Assembly (NCBI GenBank): GCA_031763025.1
Contig: JASSKH010000040.1
Coordinates: 496,001 to 560,000, forward strand
Direction of reading: 5' to 3'
DNA: 64,000 nucleotides
From: Macrocystis pyrifera
Lineage: Eukaryota; Sar; Phaeophyceae; Laminariales; Laminariaceae
A model generated the notes under the pieces. It did not search any database and was not told where the DNA came from. It saw nothing but the letters and a program-made list of their open reading frames with translations. Positions 53,556 through 64,000 of this stretch are shown here, one piece after another. Every line of letters starts with the position of its first letter. The first letter of the stretch is position 1. The position numbers were made by a program, and so were the translations under genes.

Positions 53556-53715
53556 ATATCACAAAATGTGATATATTATATGATATGTGATATGATATAA
53601 GCGTATCAATATCACAAAAAAAACCCGTGATATGATATATCATATCGTATCATATCATATGATATGATATCGATATATCATATCATATGATATGATATGT
53701 GATATGATATGGAAT
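53556..53715. repeat. ATATGATATCATATC palindromic array, left
   Basis: Overlapping self-complementary GATATGATAT / ATATCATATC units, able to form many alternative hairpins. Subterminal in the hAT-like element. Confidence 0.9.
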
Positions 53716-54756
53716 AAAAGTCACGATTTCAGCTTTCTTTGAGGCCACACAGCAGTAGCCAAGGACGTTCTTGGGTTGGGGTGGGGTGTAATGCTCTTCT
53801 TGCACTGCTGGTAAGCACATATTTCAATAGTCAAACATGTGTCCAGCGTCAGTCAGTAATAGTAGGGCGAACCGTACATATTACTCGTATAACGTTTTCG
53901 AGCACAAGCTGGGACGAAAGGTGGGTGATGATGCACACACACACAGCCAGCGAGAAGAGCAGCATAAAGTAGCATCAGTAGTAATAATAATGTATTCATG
54001 TGGCATGATGCCGAGAGTTATTATAGTTGTTGGAAACCTTTACATTTTTTTAATTGGTATTTAGTAGTATATATTTAACTCCTCTACCAGGCTCTACTCG
54101 CCTACAACACCTACACTATATACAGCAGTATAGTACCTGGTAGGCTATATTATTATAACGTGCTTTCTTAGTTTTATACCAGTATAAAATACCAGCTATA
54201 CTAGGGGTACATACGTACCACGTACGTACGTACATGGTGGTGCAACAGCATATATTTCGCTTCCACGGAATAAACAAGGCGCACATTGCTATAAGGTATT
54301 ACGCACGCAACAATCAGGAATACCTCGGGCCCAAGGCATGCACAGCAGCAGCTAGCTGTGTGCAATCACCAGACAATTTCAACCGCTTGTCCTCAAAATA
54401 GAGTATCATGAAGACTGCAATATAACACTGACGACACATACTAGAATCTTCACCCTGAAATCAACAGCAGCACTCCGCCTTTCTTTTTACTAATATTAAC
54501 ACAAAAGCAAAAGCCGAAATACGAAAATCTTCGTTATAAAGATTAAACAACGACAACTCCAACTTCAACGCGAACCACAAAGAAGACCATGCCGTGAGAA
54601 CGACTGCTGCTGTGGACTACAGCAGACAAGCTATGATGGCTCCTTGTGTGCGAGCTAGATTAGCTAGAGCCATGTCAGGGTATTTCGAAGAACTCGGAAC
54701 TTCGAAGAAAAAAGTGGATCTGGGGAGATTCTCGGGCGCTTGGGAGGGTTTTCTGT

Positions 54757-54862
54757 CATATCATATCATATGATATGATATATGATATGATATGATATAT
54801 CATATCATATCATATATCACTTTTTTTTTACAAATATATCATATATCATATCAGAGCGTTTT
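54757..54862. repeat. ATATGATATCATATC palindromic array, right
   Basis: Same unit as the left array, interrupted by a T9 run; subterminal at the other end of the element. Confidence 0.9.
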
Positions 54863-55067
54863 CAGAAGTGATACCGACCTCTAGCCAGTAGTCAACCGCG
54901 TAATGGAAAACGCGCGCGGTTCACGCTGCTTGCAAAGTTGAGTATCGATCGATCTGCCGATCGGTTGAACTCACAGCTGACGACGTGCTTTCCTAGTTTT
55001 TTTATAAAATATAGACGCGGGCAGCATCCAGGGGAGCTGCTGGCCTATATATTTGACAAGGAATCAC

Positions 55068-55607
55068 ATATAGAATACGCGCGCTCGATTTATCACAATA
55101 CTTTTTTTTTTTTTTTTTTATAAATTTTGAATTACGTCAACTTTTTATAAATTTTGAAACAAAATACTTGTAAAATTCGGTAAAAATGGAATGTAGACGA
55201 GACGTATTACGCAGCTTGCAAAGTTGAGTATCAACTATTTAATCAGTCGAACTCACAGCTGACGTATTTCAAAATTTATAAAATATAGACGCTTGCGAAG
55301 TTGAGTATCACAACTACTATTTAATCAGTCGAACTCACAGCTGACGTATTTCAAAAAAAAAAATCATAAATTTTGAAATATGTCAGGAGTGAGTTCGACT
55401 GATTAAATAGTTGATACTCAACTTTGCAAGCTGCGTAATAATTTTTTTATAAATTTTGAAATACGTCAGCTGTGAGTTCGACTGATTAAGTTAAATAGTT
55501 AATACCTGGTACTCAACTTTGCAAGCTGCGTAATACGCCTCGTCTATATTCCATTTTTACCGAATTTTACAAGTAGTGTGATAAACCGAGCGCGCGTATT
55601 CTATATC
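55068..55607. repeat. Large imperfect palindrome built of family E repeats
   Basis: The outer arms are ATAGAATACGCGCGCTCGAT and its complement near 55580-55605. Inside are TTGTAAAATTCGGTAAAAAT and GCAGCTTGCAAAGTTGAGTA, CTCACAGCTGACGTATTTCA, mirrored on the right. The centre is near 55,355. Two extra tandem family E units lie within each half. Confidence 0.8.
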
Positions 55608-55990
55608 TGACGTATTTTAATTTTTTTTGACTCAACTGATTTTATAATTTTTGAAATACGTCAGCTGTGAGTTCGACTGATTAAATAGCATACTCAACTT
55701 TGCAAGCTGCGTACTCTCGTACTTCTACATTTACTTCTACCCTGAAAGTTGAAGCTTGAAGGAACATACCGCAGATAGATGTTCGCCGTCGCCACGTGCG
55801 TAGCCCATCAAGCGCTGCACGCTGTGGACGATCCCATCGTTCCTACGTATGTCGAGCTACTACGCAGCTTGCAAAGTTGAGTACGTATCAACTATCTATT
55901 TCGTGTGCCCGAAGACGGAAAATAAATAATTCTCTCTATTTCCAGTACGAATTAATTAAAATTTCACAGCTAGCTGACGTATTTCATATT
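55608..55990. repeat. Additional family E copies
   Basis: TTTTTGAAATACGTCAGCTG to CTTTGCAAGCTGCGTA at 55645-55715, and an inverted GCAGCTTGCAAAGTTGAGTA at 55862. No gene seen. Confidence 0.7.
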
Positions 55991-56979
55991 TTTTTTTATG
56001 AAAAAATATCGAAACCACTCTATCTATTGCTCAGCTGTGGATCGAATGTTCATGTTCCGGACACGGTTGGTAATAGCTGGCTTGTTTCACGGTCACCTCA
56101 TCGTAAAGCATACCCCAGTTTCCGAAGGTGCAACCCCTCCTTGCGGAGAAAGGGACAGACCTGCGGAGGACCAGCAGGCAACCATCCGGGCTACATGCAT
56201 TCATCCATCTATCCATCCATCCATTGGCATATTGGCATATACCATGCGGGCTTTTGGGTCACTCGACATACGTATCCATCTGTCCATATCTCAATTATCT
56301 ATATCTGATCTGTACGAGTAGTGTCATTTTTTTTTTTTTTTTTCGAATTTTAAGATTCGCCGCGACAGAGGTGCGCACAACGTATCTGGTACGTATCGTA
56401 GCACTTGAAGGGGGCAATGATCACAGCGCAAGGGATACGTGTCCAGCTCGGGTTTTAGCCCAGCGACATGCTGTGCGCACAGCAGCAGTACTCCAGCAGT
56501 ATTAATAGTGTACCAGTATAAATTACACAAAGTAGTATTATTAAAATAGTGGTGTTGAAGTATGACCAAGAGGTACCCGAGTGCTACTACTGCTGCTGTA
56601 AAAAAAAAAAAAAAAAAAAAAAAAATCCTACACCGCCGCCGGGGTGCTGTATTGTTTGCTGCTGTACTACAGCAGCGAGCAGTCAGTGTGGTTCACGAGC
56701 AGCATGCTGCAGTAGTTTACCGCCTGTTGTACTGCTGGGCGCCGCTGCTGCTGCAGTGTGTTGATGGCCATCAACATGTATGTGCGCACTACGAGCGTAT
56801 GGTTATGGACATTGTCCTTGAGCACATCCACACATATCATAGACATACGTACTCACTATTAATACGAACTAACTGGTAATAGTACAGCAGTACATACAGC
56901 AGTAGTGTATGTATATACTGGTCCCAGGTATCATACACTGCTGCTCTTGTATTTTTGCAAATCATACAGACGAGGCGAA

Positions 56980-57095
56980 TTACGCAGCTTGCAAAGTTGA
57001 GTATCAACTATTTAGCGCAGCTTGCAAAGTTGAGTATCAACTATTTAATCAGTCGAACTCACAGCTGACGTATTTCAAAATTTACAAAATCATAA
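56980..57095. repeat. Repeat family E, tandem pair
   Basis: GCAGCTTGCAAAGTTGAGTA, TCAACTATTT occurs twice, followed by AATCAGTCGAACTCACAGCT and GACGTATTTC. Confidence 0.75.
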
Positions 57096-57410
57096 TCATT
57101 GTTTTATGTGGCGACTGGCCACGTCGTGGCGTCATGAGGATACTCATCAGCTCATCACGCATCTCGTTCGATCAGGCCGTCGCTATCAAAGGCTATATCT
57201 CTCCGCAAACAAATCTGTCAATTTTAGCTCAGAAAGGATATACTGCTGTGGGCGGCTGACACAGTATATATATTTTTTTTTTGGCATCGGGCACCGTACA
57301 CCTTCCATTCTGACTTATCATAGAACAGAAAGAGCACCATCTTTCTCTGCAGTGTACCTGGTACCCGGTATTATAGTAACAGTAAATATGAATAGTTCAG
57401 TACTTGTTGT

Positions 57411-57527
57411 TACAGGGGTCCAAAGTAAATAGAACCACGATACAGGCAAAAACCAATACTTGTACACATTTATTTACATATTTTTCCTAACAATATTTGG
57501 TCCTATTTACTATGGTCCCCCGAAATA
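57411..57527. mobile_element. MITE family A, copy A11 (opposite orientation)
   Basis: TACAGGGGTCCAAAGTAAAT at left, CTATTTACTATGGTCCCCCG at right, with inner CAATATTTGGTCC. Confidence 0.75.
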
Positions 57528-57529
57528 TC

Positions 57530-59100
57530 AATATATGGTGCTCGTACGTACTCATACATACATACAACACGCCGGGATACCAAGTGAATTATCTGCTGGA
57601 GAACAAGTCGAGGTAAGACCGGTAACGCATGTAGGATCAGTGTTTTCAACCGTGAAGCTTGAAGCGTTATCCTACTACAGCTTATGGAGCGTCCGGGCGC
57701 AACCTCTGGCGATTAATTTTGCATACGCATACTGGATAAGGTTAAGGTTTGGTTCGCCAAATACAGAGCCGCATTGATTGTGACTTGAGGGTTTATTCTG
57801 AAACGAGCACAGGTTGATACAATTCAGGCACGTCATTCTGTTGCAGCTGACTTGTCCGAGCATCTACATGCGATACATCGATCGATACTACCGGTTGTGT
57901 TATTGTACTTGGAAATTGTGAGTCACGCCCATATTGCGCGATTTCATATAATAGGACATAGGACAAGCAACAGACAAACGGACGAAGGGGCAAAAAAAAA
58001 CAAAAAAAAACTTCGTTTCAGAGGTCTTATTAATAGTTGACACTGGAGAATTGACCAATCATCATGTGCTGATTGATCATAACACAAGCCCGCCTTCCTG
58101 AACAGGCGGGCAGCGAGTGTGTTCATCGTCGAGCTGAGGGCGCACGTCACGACAACAAGTACAGCATGGATGGTATGCCCCCTACCGTTCCTCGCGTCGA
58201 CATGTACGCACAGGGCGGTGTTGTGCCGTTCCTCGCATTTTTTCTCGCACAGGACAGCGGTGTTGTGCTGTTGTTCCTGTTGTCCTGTTATCAACGTATA
58301 CGTGCTCGACAGAATCGACGAAGGCAGGAAAGTGCCGCAACGACCCATTCGAGCCTTACTGTGACATTATCCCAAAAAAGAGCGGCAGTAGGGAAGGCAT
58401 AATAACGAAGCAGGAGAAATCGCTCTATAGGCTGCATATGAAACATGCCCCGCTTATTTTTATATCGTCTTCTTTTGAAAGGTGCCAATTTGATTCGCCT
58501 ATTCGCAAGCCAAAAGGACAGCTACATACCCACGTACTGTATAAAAACTGAAAACGTTCGAGTAGACAATGACGTGGCGATCAATGTCACCAATGGAAGT
58601 GCAATGGAGCCGAGCCGTCACCACACCTTTTCAAAAAGTTGACATATCATGCGTAATGGGCAATTTTTTTTTTTTCAACGGTGAGTGTACTCACTGGTAT
58701 CAGCGCATAAAGATAAGTCCACACGTCCCCAGCTAAACTATTCTACCAATACGTACAGCCATGGATTTGGCACATCTACACCCCATTCGCCATGAACGCG
58801 CCACATGACGGCCGTAAGGCGACGCGCGCCGATGGACCGGAATGGGTGTAGGCCTGGGTGAAGCGAATCGAGACGCGCCTATCATCTTACAAATATGACA
58901 GGCCTTTTGTGTGTAGATACTGATTACTGCAGGTGCCGTCCTGTTGTTCTACTACTCTTTTGGCCGCTGCTCTTACCAAGTTATATGTACAGACCGCACG
59001 CGCTTATCAACAACCCTGCTTCCGTCCAGCCAAAGCCCCAACAAACAAAAAAACATCGTACCCCTACACATAGAAACGCACCAGCCCGCGTTCAAGGGCC
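57530..59100. other. Intergenic; no supported gene
   Basis: Mixed-composition sequence between the repeat cluster and the FNIP-type gene. It would include the 3' flank of that gene. Short open frames on both strands show no domain and no clear splice partners. Confidence 0.4.
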
Positions 59101-59105
59101 GCATC

Positions 59106-60785
59106 TCACGAAGACTGCTCGTCCCTTTGCCACCCTAGCCCAGCCACGCTTTTCCGCGCGATGATGTTGATGTCTTTCGGCCATTTCTCGTATCCCTCCG
59201 CCGGCCCGTAGGCCCACCTCATGTGACAGTCGGAGAGGTCGAGAGTTTGCAACGCGGCGGGCCAGTCCGCGGCCGACAGGCACTGCTTGAAGCGCGCGCC
59301 GAAGCGCAGCGACCTCAAAGGCTTGGGCCACACCACGGCCACGACGGGCTGGTTAAAGTTGTGGCCGAACGCCACCTCTTCCAGGGCGGGAGGCCACGCC
59401 ATCCCCTCCACCGGCTTGTTGAATCTGTCCCCGAACACCAGCCTAGTGATGCTCGAAGGCCAGGACATGCCGCTCACGTCTTGGTTAAACGCGTCCCCGA
59501 AGAAGAGCTCCGTCACCCCATCCGGCCACGCGGACGCCTGCACCGGATAGTTGAAGGAGGTGCTGTTGAAGGACAGGTGCTTGAGGGCCGGCGGCCACAG
59601 CGCCCCCTCAACAGGCTGGTTAAAAAAGGACCCGAAGGACAGATGGGCCAGCCGTGCTGGCAGCTCTATTCGCTCGACGCGTTGGTCGAACGCGATGCCG
59701 AAGCTCAGCTCCTCCAGCCCGGCGGGAAAGGCGGCGTGCTCGATCGGCTGGTTGAAGTGGTTTCCGAGCTTGAGTGATTTAAGCCCCGGAGGAAACACCA
59801 CGCCGTCGATGGGGCGGTTGAAAACCGAGGAGATCGTCAAATGCTCTAGGCCATCAGGAAGCTTAACCCCGTCGATCGGCCAATCAAACGCACCGGCGAT
59901 CGTCAGGGCGCGAAGTCCTGGCGGCCAGGATACCTCGGTTAAGTCCCTCGCGTAGCTCTCGAGGGTGATCCGTTCGAGCGCGGACGGCCACCGCACCCCG
60001 TCCCCCGCCAAGGGCTGGTCGAACCTCGACCCGAGCGATATTTGCTTCAGGCTCTCTGGCCACGCCACGCCCGCGAGCGGCTCGTTGAACGCGCCCCCCA
60101 GAGCGATTCGCATTAGCATCGGCGGCCAGGTCGCTCCCGCGACCGGCTGCGAAAATTTCGACGCGAGGGTGATGTCTTCAAGCCCGTCGGGCCACCTGAT
60201 GTCGCCCACAGACTGGTGGAAGCCGGCGCCGAGCGAGATCCGTCTCAGTTCGGACGGAAGATCGCGGTGGAGCGCGCGGCAAGGCGTTCCGCGGTTCCAG
60301 ACAACGGTAACGATCGTTGGGCGAGGAACGCGACTACGGCTGCCGCCACCGCTGCCGTCGTCGCCGCCGGTAGTTCCAATGGTGTGTTCAACGGTGCCTC
60401 TGACCGTATTTGCAACGGTGTTTTCAAGGATGTCTCCGACGGTGTTTCCGACAGTGTTTCCAACAGTGGTTTCAACCATATTGTCAAGCGTGCTTCCAAC
60501 AGTGCTTCCATCCCTATTTCTGTCGGCATAGTCCCTCCCGCCGCACCTGCCGGAGGTCGGCGTCTCGTTCGACCACAGCGTCTCAGGTGTCCTCTTGGCG
60601 ACGCTCACACAGACAGGCCTTACCTCTCGGCAATCGACGCAAGTGCTTAACGAGGCCAGCTGAAGGGAGAGCGCGTCAGCAAGAGGCAGCCACCCCGACG
60701 CCGCCACCACGCGCAGGCCGTCCCGGTGGTGCCAGCGCTCGCGATCGACAGCCGTCGCCATCTTAACATCGACCGTTGCTCGCAT
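59106..60785 (-). CDS. FNIP-type repeat protein, intronless
   Basis: A single uninterrupted frame of 559 codons from the ATG at 60785 (MRATVDVKMATAVDRERW); a second ATG lies at 60761. Residues about 93-138 hold an NTVGNTVG-like degenerate repeat. Residues about 176-520 hold some 15 units of 22 residues (occasionally 23), with consensus LP..L..LSFG..FNQPV.G..WP. Clear examples are FNQPIEHAAFPAGLEELSFG and FNQPVEGALWPPALKHLSF. Such FNIP/LRR-like repeats form interaction solenoids and are common in Dictyostelium, some giant viruses and stramenopiles. The N-terminus (GWLPLADALSLQLASL) might be a diverged F-box-like helix pair, which is a guess. No signal peptide or membrane segment is seen, so it is probably cytosolic. 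The role is unknown. Confidence 0.85.
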   Translation of the reverse strand: MRATVDVKMATAVDRERWHHRDGLRVVAASGWLPLADALSLQLASLSTCVDCREVRPVCVSVAKRTPETLWSNETPTSGRCGGRDYADRNRDGSTVGSTLDNMVETTVGNTVGNTVGDILENTVANTVRGTVEHTIGTTGGDDGSGGGSRSRVPRPTIVTVVWNRGTPCRALHRDLPSELRRISLGAGFHQSVGDIRWPDGLEDITLASKFSQPVAGATWPPMLMRIALGGAFNEPLAGVAWPESLKQISLGSRFDQPLAGDGVRWPSALERITLESYARDLTEVSWPPGLRALTIAGAFDWPIDGVKLPDGLEHLTISSVFNRPIDGVVFPPGLKSLKLGNHFNQPIEHAAFPAGLEELSFGIAFDQRVERIELPARLAHLSFGSFFNQPVEGALWPPALKHLSFNSTSFNYPVQASAWPDGVTELFFGDAFNQDVSGMSWPSSITRLVFGDRFNKPVEGMAWPPALEEVAFGHNFNQPVVAVVWPKPLRSLRFGARFKQCLSAADWPAALQTLDLSDCHMRWAYGPAEGYEKWPKDINIIARKSVAGLGWQRDEQSS

Positions 60786-60899
60786 CGATATATTCGTTGG
60801 GGGCACGGTAGGCGGCGTTGGGACTGCTCCCTCGGGGGGGTGGGGAAGCGAAAGGTTCGCGCGGATCAAGGACGGGGGGGGGGAGGGGGTCTATTAGGC

Positions 60900-63300
60900 T
60901 TGGAATTGAAGGGGCGTGTTTTGTGCTAGGCACAATTATTGTTTTGATAATGTGATAGTTTCACCGGTGTTTTGCCAATGCGATATCGTTGGCGGTCAAA
61001 TGTTGCACGGGTTCCACTCGTCTTACATAGAGTTTTTTTCTGCGAAGGGGGACATTTTGTTTTGTCCTATATAGTACAAGGGGGGCTTCGCCGCGGCGGG
61101 CTGATGCTTGCTTGCGGCTCCACATCTGGCCGTTATGGCCAAGAGATGTAGGTGAGACATCGTACACAGGGACTGCTGAACTATCAAGGGGTATACTAAG
61201 TACGGTCGCTGGAAAGAACATGTCGGGTGGCAGGTGTACAACGGTGAACAGCAGCAGCAAGCAACAACGAATAGCACAGCCGCAGCAGCGCAGCAGCAGT
61301 GTGGTAATACATATAGTAGCAGCCCGCAGTACTCTACGAGTATGTATACGCAGTGCTACCCATAACATGGGTACACTATATATAGTGCTACAGTACATGC
61401 AGCAGCGGCAGCAGCAGAACGGTAGTAGCTGATACATATGATACGATATATACCGGGTATTACTCTGCGTCGACATACCAAAGAACGATTTTTGATCTTG
61501 GGTGGTTGTATATATACGGATCACAACTACTAAAACCAATGCATTCGTAAGCAGATACTACGTACGACGGCGGACGGAGCGAGCGAAACGTTGACCGCTC
61601 CCGAGAAAAGTTCCGACATGCTCGCAAGGGAAGCGCTCCCTACATACTCGCAGACGACAAAGCACATAAAATATGTGCCGAGTCTGTGATAATTGCACAA
61701 AATCCTCGAAATAACACGAGTACAGCATACCCCATGAGACACGCCGCGAGCATGGCCGAGGCCACCCCCGGCAGACTTGGGAGAGGCGACTCAGGTGAGG
61801 CACCCATCCAGCAACCCTCTCTGTCTGACACTTAACATATTTTCTACCGGATGGTCATTCTTTGTATTTTCGAAAGAAACGGTCATCATGACCACGCTGC
61901 TTCTACAAACATTCTCCACTATTTTATCCTGACCCCACAGTCCCGTATCTGAGATAGTTATCATACGCAGTTGTGCATTTTTCTATATTATTGCTGTGCA
62001 AAAATGGAAAATTACGAACTAGACAAATCGTGGTATTTTTAGTGGTGAACAGCAGCAGCGACACACGTAGCCATACACAGCAGCAGCGTATTATGTGAAT
62101 ACTGTCGTAGGATGTTGTGCTTTACCTGGTGTGTACGTGCGACAACTCTTTATAGTATAGGATATCAATGGGCGTAAATCCATGAAATCCTGTGCTTCGA
62201 AACAAAAAAGACGATCTTCGATCTTGAGCGGTTGTATATCACAACTGCAAAAATCGATGCACCACGAGCTGGGCAAATACAACGTACGGCGAGAAGTGAA
62301 AAAAACAAACGGCGACCATCGCACTGCACACTGCACAGCATTGACTACACCAAGCAGTCCGGGCTGCTGGCGTAAGGGGTGACGCCTTTACAGTCGTAAT
62401 GGCTGCCGGGACAAAGGATGGCACGTGTAGTGTCGAAACTGCAACCCAATACGTACAATACGGGCTGCAAGTTGGCTTGATATCACGACTAGTTGTTAGT
62501 GCGGTGGTGCAGTAAGCCAACCACTGCCTGACTCAAAATTATTCGTTGATAAAATAACAATTCAAGCCACTAACGCGCCAGTCAGGTTCAATGACGCAGA
62601 ACTTCCGCAACTACCGTGCGCAGCTAATCGGAATAACTAACCAACTGCCGGTAGTCAGTAATCGACTCGTAGTCGGCCAACTCACAGCCGTAGCAATGCA
62701 AGGAGTTACACCCCCTGCTTACAGCATGAACAAGATCAAAATCGCACTGCTGCGTGTTCATGATATGTAAGCAGGCGGTTGACGGTGGACCAGACCGCGA
62801 ATATTCAATTTGGGTCGCTAGGGTTTTATCTTGTGGGCGCTCTCTTGAGTTCCAATACTTAACAGCTACGAGAAGCGTCTACGTGAACGAAAAGCTTGAT
62901 CGTTACGGTGGATAATGGGCAACAGGTCATTTAACGCAAGATGTCGAGCGGCCTCCGTGTGGTTCCAACCGCATGAGGTAGAAGGGAAACTAAAAAAGTT
63001 GTCTAATAAAAAAAGAAGGGACTACCCTACAAATATCATATCATACCAGTACGTACACTTTGATTACAGTACAAAGAGCCTATCTACCAAGTATAAATGA
63101 ACGATACCCTGTAGCCTAAACGACTGCTGTTCGATCCTTACTACTGCTGTATTCGGAATGCGGAGAATTTTTTACGGCATTGCCCTGCTAAAAAAAAAAG
63201 GTTGAAATATACTTTACTGTGGACGACCGCTGCCGGAGCTTGTATTAACGACATATAGAGCACATCTCCTGCCGAAGGCTATTTAGTTTCTGCACGTTGT
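60900..63300. other. Upstream of the FNIP-type gene; no supported gene
   Basis: AT-rich, with AGCAGCAGC runs near 61240-61290 and 61400-61420 and a repeat relative of 44.5 kb at 62555-62660. A 55-codon hydrophobic frame at 61807-61640 (minus) is mentioned only among the rejected items. Confidence 0.4.
62555..62660. repeat. Dispersed repeat shared with 44.5 kb
   Basis: TTCAAGCCACTAACGCGCCA, GTCAGGTTCAATGACGCAG, CTAATCGGA. Confidence 0.5.
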
Positions 63301-63304
63301 GGGT

Positions 63305-63885
63305 GGTGTGTGTTCTTCACATTAAACCGTTCTTTCTACCCGTCTAACATCCAGCACAACCAGTGTCCGTGCCGACTCTTCAAACCTGGAGAGTTACAAG
63401 TTCTGTGGTCACGAACCTTCTGTACGCCACAGAGATACTACATTGTTATGCAGCAAGCACAGTGAACAACGCAATGCCCTGTCATCATACTGGATACGAC
63501 ATGCATGACATACACATTCTATAAATTAGAGATGACAAAACGAAACGAAAAGCAAAAAAACAAACAAACAGAAAGCAGAGAAACAAATCAAAAAGAAAAA
63601 AAGAAAAGGAAATATGAAAGAAAAATATGCCGTGCCTCCCTCAGGAGACGTGGCAGGCGCTTAAAAAAGAGCGACCTAAAGAAACAGCACCACCACATAC
63701 TACATACCAACAGAGTGAGACTAAGAACCAAGGGAAATAACAAGCAAGCCAAAGAACTAAACACCTTCCAGGTAGCTGCAAGCAGTTTGTGGTACGAGTA
63801 GCATAGCCAGGTTCTCCCTACTAGGCGGTCTGGTACCTTGCTACCCTGTCTACCGTCTCCGCCCTGCGTTCATCAACTATGCCCC
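63305..63885. mobile_element. Non-LTR 3' region, long copy
   Basis: The most complete version of the shared 3' module: GTGTGTTCTTCACATTAAAC, TAACATCCAGCACAACCAG, an A-rich AACGAAAAGCAAAA block, GGAGACGTGGCAGGCGCTTA, GTTTGTGGTACGAGTAGCAT and GGTACCTTGCTACCCTGTCT. No coding sequence is within the window. Confidence 0.6.
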
Positions 63886-63917
63886 ACCTTCGGAGAGGAT
63901 GTGTCAGACAATACGTG

Positions 63918-64000
63918 TGTGTTCTACACATTAAACCGTTCTTTCTATCCGTCGACATCCAGCGGAACCAGTGTCCGTGCCGATTCTTCAATCCCATTAA
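63918..64000. mobile_element. Non-LTR 3' region, start of another copy at the window edge
   Basis: GTGTGTTCTACACATTAAAC, GTCGACATCCAGCG and GCCGATTCTTCAATCCC run off the end of the window. Confidence 0.6.

Larger units (their letters stand above)
53542..54883. mobile_element. Non-autonomous hAT-like element, 1.34 kb, with 8-bp target duplication
   Basis: The ends are inverted repeats TAGAGGTCGGTATCA / TGATACCGACCTCTA. The 8-bp sequence GCCAGTAG flanks both sides (53534-53541 and 54884-54891), the duplication length typical of hAT transposons. Just inside each end is an AT-palindrome array of TATGATATCATATC units (53556-53715 and 54757-54862). The interior has no transposase-like frame, so it would depend on an enzyme supplied elsewhere. 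Confidence 0.8.

Noticed and set aside
59223-60531. Plus-strand frames opposite the FNIP-type gene
   Set aside because: They mirror the 66-base repeat period of the minus-strand gene and lack any domain; the FNQP/WP pattern is only on the minus strand.
61640-61807. 55-codon hydrophobic frame (minus)
   Set aside because: Hydrophobic and starting with ATG, but with no homology, no clear promoter and no splice partner; too short to support.
1-64000. CRISPR arrays, operons, bacterial promoters, rRNA genes
   Set aside because: None seen. The tandem repeats are contiguous or degenerate without regular spacers, and gene structure is eukaryotic throughout.

Overview
The window is nuclear DNA from an intron-rich eukaryote. 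A multicellular brown alga (stramenopile, Ectocarpus-like) fits best. The reasons are small GC-rich exons in long repeat-laden introns, C-rich 3' splice tracts, long poly-C/poly-G tracts, (CTA)n arrays and Ala/Ser/Gly-rich proteins; this taxonomic call is inference from style only. No prokaryotic, viral or organellar gene set is visible.

Layout. (1) About 1.0-27.2 kb, minus strand: one large gene. I reconstruct 16 exons from GT-AG junctions whose phases all agree. It encodes a predicted signal-anchor/type I membrane protein of about 1,600 residues with an unfamiliar ectodomain, one transmembrane segment and a very long Ala/Ser/Gly-rich tail. Three exons (1, 9 and 13) each carry an apparent frameshift in a low-complexity run. 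(2) About 27.2-39.5 kb: a repeat and retrotransposon zone with three non-LTR reverse-transcriptase remnants (two of them head to head), the 3' end of an LTR-type Pol, tandem arrays and a tRNA-like A/B-box sequence. (3) About 39.6-53.1 kb, minus strand: a 13-exon proline dehydrogenase gene, with a canonical and a degenerate EF-hand encoded between its N-terminal part and its FAD barrel. (4) About 53.5-57.5 kb: a 1.34-kb hAT-like element with a perfect 8-bp target duplication, then a 0.54-kb palindrome. (5) 59.1-60.8 kb, minus strand: an uninterrupted ORF with about 15 FNIP-type 22-residue repeats. (6) The right edge holds more non-LTR 3' fragments.

The three genes share a strand, but nothing ties them functionally. 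Proline dehydrogenase would perform mitochondrial proline oxidation, the FNIP-type protein is probably an interaction scaffold, and the large membrane protein has no function I can assign. Most remaining sequence is repeats: an ~105-bp inverted-repeat MITE with 11 copies, an older palindromic family twice interrupted by that MITE, and a small family ending in GAGTAC plus a C-tract. Seven of the eight copies of the last family lie just upstream of a 3' splice site in transcript orientation.
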